This document shows positions 48,440 to 58,960 of a DNA stretch of 64,000 nt, in pieces. This DNA is from Inia geoffrensis (lineage: Eukaryota > Chordata > Mammalia > Artiodactyla > Iniidae). Position 1 is the stretch's first letter. The number at the start of each line of letters is the position of its first letter. The notes beneath the pieces are model-generated. The model worked only from the letters and a program-made list of their open reading frames with translations. It did not search any database and had not been told where the DNA came from. The DNA is taken from contig CM070900.1 of assembly GCA_036417435.1 (NCBI GenBank), forward strand, positions 169,064,815-169,128,814, read 5' to 3'. A program made the translations under genes and the position numbers.

Positions 48440-48833
48440 GGGTAAAATTCCTGTTTTCACCTAAAATTCATATACTGAAGCCCTAACCCTAGTATCTCAG
48501 AATGTGACTACATTTAATGAGTCTTCAGAGAGAGGATTAAGTTAAAACAACTCCTTGAGGATGGGCCTTAATCCAAACTGAAGGATGTTCTTATAAGAAG
48601 AATTAACACATAGAGAGACAGCAGGGATGCTGGTACACAGAGAAAACACCGTGTGAGGACACAGGGAGAAGGTGGCCATCCGCAAGCCTAGGAAAGAGGC
48701 TTCAGGAAAAATCAAACTTGCTGATACCTAGAAGTCAGACTTCTAGGCTTCAGAGCTGTGAGAAAACGAATCTCTGTTGTTTAAGTCACCCAATCTGTGG
48801 TATTGAGTTATGGCATCTCTAGCAAACTAATAT
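48440..48833 (+). mobile_element. MaLR (MLT1-type) solo LTR
   Basis: Landmarks in order are 'AAAATTCATATACTGAAGCCC', 'GTTCTTATAAGAAGAATTAACAC', 'GTGTGAGGACACAGGGAGAAGGTGGCCATCC', 'GTTTAAGTCACCCAATCTGTGG' and 'GCAAACTAATATAC'. No internal region or partner LTR is seen. Confidence 0.78.
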
Positions 48834-49959
48834 ACTCACCAGTGAGAAATTCACTTGGGTGTGATTTCCTTAAGGCCCCGTGCATAAACACGTACAGGCC
48901 AACCTGGGCAGCATACAGTTGCCTGGCTACTGGAGATAGTCCTAAAACAATGAGACAGCACTTGGAAAGGAAAGGATGCCAAAAACAATATTCCTCATTT
49001 GTGTAAGAAACAGGTGTTTCTTAGGAAAACAAAAACGAGCTTTGTTACTTATTGTACCTTTATCTTACTTTCTAAAATAGAAGGTTTTATTTGCATTTTT
49101 ATAATGACCCTAAGTCAAGTCCCACATCTCATCAGCTCATTTAGAACACTGCACCACGATCAAATATTTATTTTAAGCCTCATTTCACATGATTTATTTT
49201 TCTTTCCCTAATATAGCTTTTGCTTCAATCATAATGTAAGCTGTTTGTTTTTAATTTTGAACTTAAAAAGAAAGCGAAGCAATGAAAAAAAGAACAATAT
49301 TCATGATCACTGAGATATTCTCTTTTGCTAAAAATGTACCTTGATGCTCCAGCCAAATAAGTTGTCCCGAAAATGTTGAGGACTGAACAAAATTCTATTG
49401 TGATGGTAACTGAATACTATGAAAAAACTTCCTGCATTCAGCAACAGCTCTGCAGGAAGCACAGTGAAATTATTTGACAGTTTATGAGAGCAGAAAATTT
49501 TCTACTAATAATCATCAGGTTTTAGCACACACACACATACATTGTAAAGAACACAATGCAGCCAAATATAAATTAACAAAGAATAAGTAATAAGCACTAT
49601 TCTGCTTTCATATATTTGTTCTGTATTTCTTTGGATCCACTGTTGGCTTGTTTCTGAGCTAAAATCACTTTTTTCCTGATAATCTTTTTGAAATGTCTCC
49701 CATTGTTTTTAAGAGTAAATTATTTTCTGTAGCTGGCAGCTATTTTCATTACCTCAAGAATTAATAATGGTGTTGGCATAGGTCAGCCTAAATTTTACCA
49801 GTTGTAGGACACAAAATACTTTTGCTTTTCAAGCGTGCAGTGCCTTTACATCTGATTCTACTTTCTTTCTATGTTTTTGTTAATAATGTTGATATAAGAA
49901 ATTATATCTTGTTAAAGAGACAATATAGATTATGTATCAGTTCAGTTCAATTAAAAATC
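48834..49959. other. Unassigned DNA
   Basis: No gene or named repeat. A short CA run lies near 49530. Confidence 0.5.
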
Positions 49960-50100
49960 ACATTGATTGAGTACCAATTAAAAGCCAGGCATTATACTAG
50001 GAGCTAAAAATACAGAAATAGAGATATGCTCCTGCTTTTAAAGATTCTCAGCTAAAAAGGATAACTTAAACACATAAATGCAATGCTTAATTATTTTAAA
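49960..50100 (+). repeat. Ancient mammalian repeat fragment (L2/MIR age)
   Basis: 'ATTGAGTACCAATTAAAAGCCAGGCATTATACTAGGAGCT', then 'ACAGAAATAGAGATATGCTCCTGC' and 'AAGATTCTCAGC', a common old-repeat order. Family name uncertain. Confidence 0.45.
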
Positions 50101-50479
50101 AAAATTTTTATGCTTAATTATTCAGAGAGGTTTTCAAAAAGGGCTGAACTGATTTTTTTTCTTTGCTTACTATATATTTCTTCAGAAAGTTGTAAATCCC
50201 AAGTAAATCAATTTGACCATATGAATTTTAAAATATGTAAAGATAAATCACTATTTTCAAGTTTCGAATTAGTTGCAAATATTTTTATATGTAACCTACT
50301 AATCAAAGGCATGAAAATAATCCTTTATAGTCTACTATACACTCCCTGTATCTCTTAGAACATAGTGTTCAATAAATTTTTAGATTAATTAGTTCCCTAT
50401 GGCCATTTTCATGCAATGTGTTAGCCTTCGAGTCACTGTGAGTACTCAGAATAAACAGAAATGAATCTCAAAGTCCATT
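50101..50479. other. Unassigned AT-rich DNA
   Basis: A small direct repeat, ATGCTTAATTATT, occurs at about 50082 and 50110. Nothing else recognised. Confidence 0.5.
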
Positions 50480-50780
50480 AGCTTAAACTCCCATCCACTC
50501 TGAGTCTCTTCTAAATTTTCCACCAAATTGTCATCTAGCCTAGCCTATGTTTGAGAACATCCCACATGAGGAACTCTTCACTTTATGAAGCAGATCATTA
50601 AATTAATGAACAATTTTAACCTTGGAAAAATTCTCCTTAATGGAGCTGAAAACTGCTTTCTCTTCATTTCTGACTCTTGTTCCCAGTTCTGCCTTAAAAT
50701 AAGAAGTTCTTTCTTCCAAATACCAGGTCTTTCATGTTTAGATCTATATCTCTCTATTTTGCCTCCTCTAATTCAGGTTA
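50480..50780 (+). repeat. Possible L3/CR1-type LINE fragment
   Basis: 'GAGGAACTCTTCACTTTATGAAGCAG', 'AAATTCTCCTTAATGGAGCTGAAAACTGC', 'CTCTTGTTCCCAGTTCTGCC' and 'CAGGTTAGACATTCC' follow the order of an old CR1/L3 3' region. Highly diverged. Confidence 0.42.
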
Positions 50781-51709
50781 GACATTCCATTTGTTGGTTT
50801 GATTTTTTTTTTAAGAATTTCACATTTCTTCCTAGTCTGGATACAATCCAGTTTGCAAAAGCCTGGCTTGCAAAAGCCATGTCTATATACCAGTAGCAAT
50901 AAGGTTTACTGCAAATATCTTAGAAGCAGAGAAACATTTGAAAGCCCACAATCACCTAGCTCTCAGTGACCCACAGAAAAAAGAGCTTGAGTCAAGCACA
51001 TAATGGAAAATACTCCAGCAGAGCACATTTTTATATGGATATTGAGATGAGTTCAGACAATTACCAGTCAACTCTGTAAAAATGGGTGTTTTCTGATCAA
51101 GGGGATTGCTTTTTTGTTTGGAAGTTAGCTAAAGAGCTTCACGTATTAGTATTGCTAGAATCAGGTGAGAGACTCTGCCACACTCTGTGAGGCTAGCTCA
51201 GTCGTATGAAGCAGCTTTCTACTAAATGCCATCCAGCCACCAGTGCCATGCAAGAGACCAATGGCTGGCTATCCTTAGCTCTCTAGACTTGGACAAGTAT
51301 CCCAAATTGAATCCAAATAAAGGGATCCATTTCTTGTGATCTGGGATTCATTTTTCCCACTGATCCAATATCAACTAATTTTTAGCTTCTCTGTCAGTCT
51401 GCTTTCTCAAATTAAGCTTCTGACCACAAAGGAACTCTTCAGTTCATAGCACTTTCACTTTACATACATAATTTTAGCATAACTTCAATTAGTTAAAGTT
51501 AAAATGCTTTTTAAGTGTTCATGACTTAGATTTTAGAAATTCACCAATGTAACTTAGTGTTTCCCTGCTTAGTACAAATTTGTGGAGTTTTCCTCTTTCT
51601 CTATTTCCATTCCATTCCTTCCATCAAGTTTACCGGGAACCTACTATTTCCCTGGCATTGAGAAATATGGTAGCCCTTGACCTATGGAGGAGTTTCAAGC
51701 TATACTTAT
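50781..51709. other. Unassigned DNA
   Basis: Nothing recognised; no exon-like ORF. Confidence 0.5.
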
Positions 51710-52109
51710 TGTTATGAACTGAATTATGCCCCCCCCATTCACATGTTGAAGCCTTAACCCCTAATGTGACTGTATTTGGAGATAGGGCCTTCTAGGAGAT
51801 GACTACCATTAAATGAGGTACTAAGGGTGGGGTCCTAATCCAAAAAGACTGGTGTCTTTATAAGAGGAAGGGACACCAGAGCTCCCTCTGCACTGCTCAC
51901 CCTCACTGAGAGCACACGAAAAAGGTGATGTGAAGATACAGTGAAAAAGAGACCATCCGCAAACCAGAAGAGATGCCTCACAAGAAATCAACCCTGATAG
52001 CACCTTGGACTTGGACTTCCAGCCTTCACAACTAGGAGAAAATTAATTTCTGTCATCTAAGCCGCCTGGTCAGCTATATTCTGCTACGTCAGCCTAAAGA
52101 GACTAACAA
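51710..52109 (+). mobile_element. MaLR (MLT1-type) solo LTR
   Basis: It starts TGTTATGAACTGAATTATGCCC and continues with 'ACATGTTGAAGCCTTAACCCC', 'GTATTTGGAGATAGGGCC', 'TGGTGTCTTTATAAGAGGAAGGGACACCAGAGC' and 'GACTTGGACTTCCAGCC'. It ends near 'GACTAACAAAA'. It is nearly full length, with no internal region. Confidence 0.85.
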
Positions 52110-53524
52110 AACCTACCAGCACACAAGCAGTATTTATTATGGATATTCTTGAAGAGGTTACCTTACAAGGTGTTATAAAAACCCACACGGAGAAACTAAA
52201 ATTTAGGAAAAATATCGCATGCCTCTAAAAATAAGCACCTTTTCATAAGTACATTAAAGAATGCATCAAACTTAGCAAAGCAATCACATTTCACTGACAC
52301 TACAATATACATCTTAGAGAGACCTCAATATTAGATAATGCTGCTTGTATTGCTCAGATACACTTGCTTCATTTGAAAGAGGATTATAGGATTTAAGTAA
52401 AGCCAGAATTAGCAATACCAAAATGATGGGTATTATTCAAAGTTGAAAATACACTTAAATAACTTCTTTTGATACAGATAGTAGAGATATTCAATGTAAA
52501 ACCTTCTCTTTCTCACCACATTCAACTAGAATGACTGAAGTTTTCTACCTGCAAGCTTATCCATCCAGTTCCTCTACAAATACTGGCCTGGACTTACATT
52601 ATCCTTAAAGTCTTAGATTGGGTTAAATCATTTTACCAAAGATCCAGGATTCAGTGCACCTGAAATTGTGGGGCCTGAATGTATTTCACCATGGAATTTT
52701 GTTCCTGGAACACAAAAAAATAAAAAAATAAAAAAAAGAGGGAGAGAATTTTGCTCAAGCTTATCAGCTCCTCTTTGACCTTTTTCTTTCTTAAACTGGA
52801 GGCTACTTCTTATTGTCATATACGGCATACACTGCTACACAGTTACCTTCCTGTGCCTGAGGAACAGGAAATTGTTCATAGGTTCTCAGAGTGCTCAGAA
52901 CTTTAAGATAACTGGCTTGATTTCCTGAAAACATGAATACATTGACTAGCTAATGAGTATTTAATGAACTGTAATTTTGTGCTATGCAATAGATCTGTTT
53001 CCTGTTAGTCAAGAAAGTCTGCTCCTTTCTATTAGTTTCGAAGTGTTAACACCCTTTGATTTCATGCTGTATGGTTATAAGATATGCCATATAGAAATAG
53101 GAGTCTTTGGCCAATGGGTCACTGTACCGTCAGGAATCATTGACTGAACTTTTTACACTAGTCAAATCAGGCAGTGGGAACTTCCAGTGACTCCAACACC
53201 CAAATGTGAAATGTGTCTCACTGTTGAATGAAGTGTCAAGAAAAACCATTCAGCTGATCTACTTTCCTATTTGGAAGAGTAACTATCATCTCCATTAATT
53301 ACATCATAATAACCTGCTCAGCAGACACAGGTACTATCATCAAACATCATGATACATCCAAGGTTCATAGAAATCTTACTAGAAAGTCTTTCAAATATCC
53401 AATAACCTTTCTCTTCCTCTAATAGCACCTTTTTTCTGAAACTTAATCCAATTATTATTCTTACTTCTGTCCCTTCTTTATTTAAAAAAAGAAAACTTTT
53501 GGTTTTGATCTTATTGCTTCATAT
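52110..53524. other. Unassigned DNA
   Basis: Nothing recognised beyond an A-rich AAATAA tract at about 52710-52740. Confidence 0.5.
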
Positions 53525-54740
53525 ACAATGGCCCAATACATAGTCTTTTCAAGCACTCATGGAAAATTCTCCATGATAAGTAATAAAACAAGCCTCAATA
53601 AATTCATACAAAGTAAAAATTCTCTGACCACAATGGAATGAGTAGTCTTTTCAACCAATGATGGTGGGACTTCTGAATATCCACTTGTAAAAGAAGTCAA
53701 AATGGACATAGACCTCAAAGTAAGTTGCAAAACTATGAAACACTTAGGAGAAAACATAAGAATAATTTTCTGTGATCTTGCATTAGACAAAACCTTATTA
53801 GATATGACAGTAAAATTACCTTCAAAATAAAGAAAAAAGAAAGATAAATTTTGTCAAAAATGAAAAGTTTTGTACCTGAAAGGACATCATCAAGAAAGTC
53901 AAAAGACAACTCACAGAATGGGAAGGAACATACAAATTTTATATACAGATAGCCAATAAGCACAAGGAAAATTGCTCAGCATCACTAGCCATCAGGAAAA
54001 TGCAAACCAAACTCCAGTGGTGTATCATTTTACACCAACTAGGATAGCTATAATCAAAAAAAAAGGCAACTTGTAAGGCTGAGTTGGAGTAATTGCAACT
54101 TTCATATACTACTAGTGGGAATGTAAAATTGGGCAGCAGCTTTATAACATAGTTGGACAGCTCCTCAGAATATTACTAATAAACGTTACCATATAGCCCA
54201 GAAATAAGAGATATGAAAACATATGTCAACACAAAATTGTGTACACAAATGTTCACAGTAGCATTTTCATACTAAACAAAATGTGAAAACAACCGAAATT
54301 TCCATCAACTGATAAATTGATAAACAAAATGTACTCTATTCTTAAATACAATGGAATATTACTCAGCATTGCAAAGGAATGCAGTACTTATATATGTCTG
54401 AATCTTAAAAACATTATGCTAAGTGATGGAAGCCAGTTTTAAGTGACACCATATTGTATGAGTCTATTTACATGATATGTCCAGAAGAGGCAATCTATGA
54501 AGACAGAAGGTAGATTGCTGGCTGCTGGTTGCCTAAGTGCTGAGAGACTGGGGAAAGAGTGGATAATGACTACAAGTTGACATGGGGATTTTTTAGGGGT
54601 GAAGAAAATATTTCAAAATTGATTGTGGTGATGGTTGCAGTACTCTGTATACTACAAATATTGAATTGTACAATTTAAATGGGGGTCAAAGGTATATATG
54701 TAAATTTTGTCTCTCAATAAAAATGTTTTTAAAAATAACA
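53525..54740 (+). mobile_element. Old L1 (L1MA-type) fragment, internally deleted
   Basis: 53525-53640 matches the end of the ORF2 endonuclease region ('TCTTTTCAAGCACTCATGG', 'TTCTCTGACCACAATGGAATGA'). From about 53645 it jumps to the ORF2 C-terminal region ('AAACACTTAGGAGAAAACATAAG', 'ATCATCAAGAAAGTCAAAAGACAA', 'TTTACACCAACTAGGATAGCTATAATCAAAAA') and on through the 3' UTR to 'TCTCAATAAAAATG'. Most of the reverse transcriptase is missing. Many stops. Confidence 0.85.
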
Positions 54741-55039
54741 CAGAAATAAATTTGATTTATAAAAGAATAAATAATATTTATGATTTTTATTGACTCAATG
54801 AAATGCATAATTCAATACAAGTAAGAAATTATTAATAAGTAGAGTTACCAAAAAGTAATGAACCTATTAAAAAAAAAATTCAGTTTTCAAGTTGATAGGA
54901 GCAAAAAATGAAAATAATTATCAGAATAGTAGCTGGTCATTTTGATTTATAGCAGTTAAAGAGTGTTATTTATGTGGTTTTGAAGATGATGACTTTCCAG
55001 GAGTTGATGATGAAGAGTACTTTCATGATATATTTTTAC
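54741..55039. other. Unassigned AT-rich DNA
   Basis: Nothing recognised. Confidence 0.5.
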
Positions 55040-55052
55040 ATGCTCGGTTTTT

Positions 55053-55265
55053 TTTTGTTTGTTTGTTTGTTTTGCGGTACACGGGCCTCTCACCGCTGTG
55101 GCCTCTCCCGTTGCGGAGCACAGGCTCCGGACGCGCAGGCTCAGTAGCCATGGCTCACGGGCCCAGCTGCTCCGCGGCATGTGGGATCTTCCCAGACCGG
55201 GGCACGAACCCGTGTCCCCTGCATCGGCAGGCGGACTCTCAACCACTGCGCCACCAGGGAAGCCC
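55053..55265 (-). mobile_element. CHR-type SINE, short form
   Basis: Reverse-oriented. The tail region (TTTG units) is at about 55053-55071, the body ends in 'GGGACACGGGTTCGTGCCCC' on the minus strand, and the head GGGCTTCCCTGGTGGCGCAG is at the right end. The TSD is ATGCTCGGTTTTT at 55040-55052 and ACGCTCGGTTTTT at 55267-55279. Several CpGs remain, which fits a relatively young copy. Confidence 0.94.
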
Positions 55266-55477
55266 AACGCTCGGTTTTTGATGTATAGCTATAATAATGA
55301 TTGAATATCTGGTTCTATTGGAATGAATTCAATTTTTTGAAACCTAGTTTCCTAATGTTCAAAAAATACATGGTTTATTGAATGTATGGGTATGACATTG
55401 AGATTGTTTTAAAAATATGAGTGATTTAGAATAGATTTTCTGAAATATTTATTTGACTAGAAAAGATTTAACATAGC

Positions 55478-56000
55478 TTGCTTGACTGCCTTTTTTTGAT
55501 GGACCTTCTTACAAGATTGGTCCTTGGCTGGCTTCTGGGGACTTGGATTTCTGAGGGTTCTCACCATTCTCAGAATAGATAAGAGTGATTTACTACTGCT
55601 AAAGGGCTTGTACAAACCTTGTGGATTATATTGAACATTTGCTTTCTTTCTGGGAGTCTGGAAAATTGGTACATGCTAAACAGAGAGTGCCTATGTGACC
55701 AACCCCCAATAAAAACCCTGGGCACCAAACCTCAGTTAACCTTTCTGGTATACAACATTTAACAGCTGCTGTCACTCCTCCTTGCTAGGAAAATTATGTG
55801 TGTCCTGTGTGACCTCACTAGGAGATGATCTTTGGAAGCTTATGACTGATTTCTTCTTCACTTCACCCCATTGGCCTTTCCCCTTTGCTCATTTTGTTTA
55901 TATTCTTTCACCAAAATAAATCATAGCCATGAGTACAATGTGCTGAGTACTGTGAGTCCTCTTAACTGATCATCAAACCTACAGGTGGTCTTGGCAACCC
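55478..56000 (+). mobile_element. LTR-like repeat with poly(A) signal, family unassigned
   Basis: 'CTTCTGGGGACTTGGATTTCTGAGG', 'CCAATAAAAACCCTGGGCACC', 'CACCCCATTGGCCTTTCCCCTTTGCTC' and 'AAAATAAATCATAGCCATGAGTAC' (poly(A) signal AATAAA) are followed by a U5-like 'GTGAGTCCTCTTAACTGATCATCAAACC'. It has the layout of a solo LTR. I recognise the consensus type but not a secure name. Confidence 0.55.
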
Positions 56001-57864
56001 CTCAAAATAACTATATAGCAACTATGCTACATTTATAGCATTACATTTAAATTTATTGTATTTGGTACCTCGATCTGTTCTAAGTTTTAATGATAATTTT
56101 GTTTAGTCTGAATATACTGCATATAAATACCATAAAATATTTTTATGGGGGACAGTTTTTGAGTTACCAGTATTCGCTAATGTACAGTTCTTGCATTTTC
56201 TCCTGTCACAAACATGGTGTAAGGCTTATTTACTAGTACATATGTTAGATTTGTTGCTGGCTATATACCAATCATTTACTGATCTGATATTTATTTTCAG
56301 GGTTTAACTTATATTTTTTCAAGGACAATAGATTATGGCTGTATATTCAGAACTTACAATTATGGACTAGTGCCTGTGATGCATTATATTTACATTAAAA
56401 AGTTTCCCTTAGGGAAAAAAAACTGAATTGCATTAGTTTTTCCCCAAAATATCCTTGAAAATAGAGAAACACAATAGTATACTTTTTTAATCTTATGTAC
56501 AAGGTAATATGGCAAAATATTTCATTCTTCTTTTTCCTCCTTTGTACTTGCATAGTTTCTAGCACTTTATTATTTTATTAAAAATTGAAAGTAAAGGGAT
56601 ATTAATGGTGTCTTCTCTGTTCTCTCTCATCTCAGGTCAGGATAAACCAAGTGCCACAGTGTTTTTTGTTTCTTGTTTTTATCTAACTACTCAGAATGAC
56701 CAAAAGGAAAACTACACAGCCAGACCCAAACTGAATTAAGAGATGCTGCTTCTCATAGCAGAAGGTATGGGTGAAAATTCATCCAGGAAACATTATCAAG
56801 ATTGCCTGTTAGTGATAATAAGTTCAAAAAATAGCATAGGTACTTTGGTCTCCCAGAAAGTTGTCTTTTTATTAGTAGGAAATGCTCTGTGAATAAGCAC
56901 TAGGAAAAAATTACTAAAACTAAAGGTTAAAATACAAATTAGGTGTGGACAGTGCCTATGGCATTAGGCTTGCCAAGACAGTCCTCTGCTTATATGCACT
57001 TTTCTATCCATAACCTAGTGGCAACTGAAGAGGATAAAGTTAAAATTTGATTTATTAATACCTTGGGTATCCTAGAAATTATATGACAATATTTTAATAT
57101 TGGGTATCTGTTCCTAATTGTCTTCTATTCTTTATTTTTCTACATGTGGGGCTTATTTCTTAAGAACAAGAATCTTGAAACTGGAATAATTTAGAAATCA
57201 GGCATGTTTACACAGGATGAAAAGATGGTATAAGCATCAACCTTGTGTTCCATACTTATCTCCAACTGATAAATCATTTAGTCAAAAGTCTTCTAATGTC
57301 TGTACACAGACACAATAGTCAGTGCAACAGACCCTACATTATTCTCTAATACAAATTAAGGAAAATTAGTTATAGCATGCTGGAAACTTCCTTGGTCATA
57401 TTAAATTGCTTTTGTTCTAGAGTGAATTATTTGTGAAAATAAAATTCATATCAATGAATAAATAAATTTCAGGAAATAAAATTAATTAATTTATAAAACA
57501 TACAAAAAATACAATGAATGTAGAATTAACCCTTAATACAACTACAGTGTATATTATGGGCACTGAAAGTTCCCCACTCTATATATCCAATCTTACCTCA
57601 TTTGTATTTCCGATAATAAGTATATTATTGATGCACTGTTATAACGTGTTCGCTTTCAAAGAGAAATTATAATTTTTTGCATCAAGACTAAATAGTTTGT
57701 CAGAGGCAGCTCCTAGGTAAACATTGCTTAGTCTCTATTTATATGTGCTGTATTGTGATTTGGAAGAAACATATTTCTATATGTATATATACACACACAT
57801 ATATATATATTTGATCATTCAGACATGTGAAATATCATAAATATACATATTTTTCATATATATT
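56001..57864. other. Unassigned AT-rich DNA
   Basis: No gene. A (TA/CA)n tract lies at about 57780-57815. Nothing else recognised. Confidence 0.5.
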
Positions 57865-58960
57865 TGGTCTTCGTCCGTGGTTCCTGGCTCACAGCTCCCA
57901 AAACCCTTAGAATGTCCTAAGTGATGAGAGGGATAAAGATGTCTTTTATTATATTAATGAGGTGACCTTTAGAAAGCACCTAAGTATGGGGGCTGGTTGT
58001 CAGAGCACCACCCTTGTGAATAGAGGGCTGGAACTTTCATCCCCACACCCTGATTTCTGGGGAGGGAAAAATGGCTAGAATTTAAATCAATCACCAATGG
58101 CCAGAGCTTCCCTGGTGGCGCAGTGGTTAAGAATTTGCCTGCCAACGCAGGGGACACAGGTTTGAGCCCTGGTCCAGGAAGATCCCACATGCCGTGGAGC
58201 AACTAAGCCCGTGGGCCACAGCTACCGAGGCTGCACTCTACAGCCTGCAAGACACAACTACTGAGGCTGCGTGCCACAACTACTGAAGCCCGCACGCCTA
58301 GAGCCCATGCTCCACGACAAGAGAAACCACCGCAATGAGAAGCCCGCGCGCCGCAACAAAGAGTAGCCCCTGCTCTCTGCAACTAGAAAAAGCCCGTGCG
58401 CAGCAACAAAGACCCAACGCAGCCATAGATAAATAAATTAAAAGAATTTAAAATCAGCAATGGCCAATCATGTAATCAAACAGGGCTTTGTAACAAAGCA
58501 TTCATAAAATCCCAAAAGGACAGGGATTGAAGAGCTTCAAGGTAGGTGAAAACATGGAGATTTGGGGGGCGTGGCACACCTGGAAAGGGCAAGGAAGCTT
58601 CATGCCCTTTCCCCATACCTTGCCCTGTGAATTTCTTCCATCTGACTGTTCCTGAGTTAAATTCTTATGTAATAATCTGATTATCTAGTAAGTAAAATGT
58701 TTCTCTGAGTATTGTGTGCTACTCTAGCACATTAATAGAACCCAAGGAGGAGGTCATAGGAACTTCTGATTTACAGCCAGTTGATCAGAAGCACAAGTAA
58801 CAATCTGGGCTTCTGACTGGAGGCTGAATTCATGTAGGATTAAATCCTTAACCTGTGGAATCAGATGCTATTTCCAGGTAGATAGTGTCAGGATTGAGTG
58901 GAATTTGGGGACACACTGCTGGTGTCCAATACTTGCTTGGTGTTGTGGAGGACACCTCCC
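57865..58960 (+). mobile_element. LTR-like repeat split by a long-form SINE
   Basis: Before the SINE: 'GTTCCTGGCTCACAGCTCCC', 'TCCTAAGTGATGAGAGGGATAAAG', 'TTAATGAGGTGACC'. After it: 'GCCCTGTGAATTTCTTCCATCTGACTGTTCCTGAG', 'AGTAAGTAAAATGTTTC', 'GTGCTACTCTAGCACATTAATAGAACCCAAGGAGG', 'GATCAGAAGCACAAGTAACAA' and 'TTCCAGGTAGATAGTGTCAGGATTGAG'. One old element interrupted by the SINE at 58104. Its 'CTCTAGC…AAT…GAACC' part resembles the element at 55478. Confidence 0.5.
58104..58451 (+). mobile_element. Long-form tRNA-Glu-derived SINE
   Basis: The head is GAGCTTCCCTGGTGGCGCAGTGG. The body has 'GCCACAACTACTGAAGCCCGC' units, a 'CAACAAAGAGTAGCCCCTGCTC' segment, and the tail 'GCCATAGATAAATAAATT'. The 15-bp TSD is AATCACCAATGGCCA at 58089-58103 and AATCAGCAATGGCCA at 58452-58466, with one mismatch. 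It is better preserved than the long form at 23201. Confidence 0.92.
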
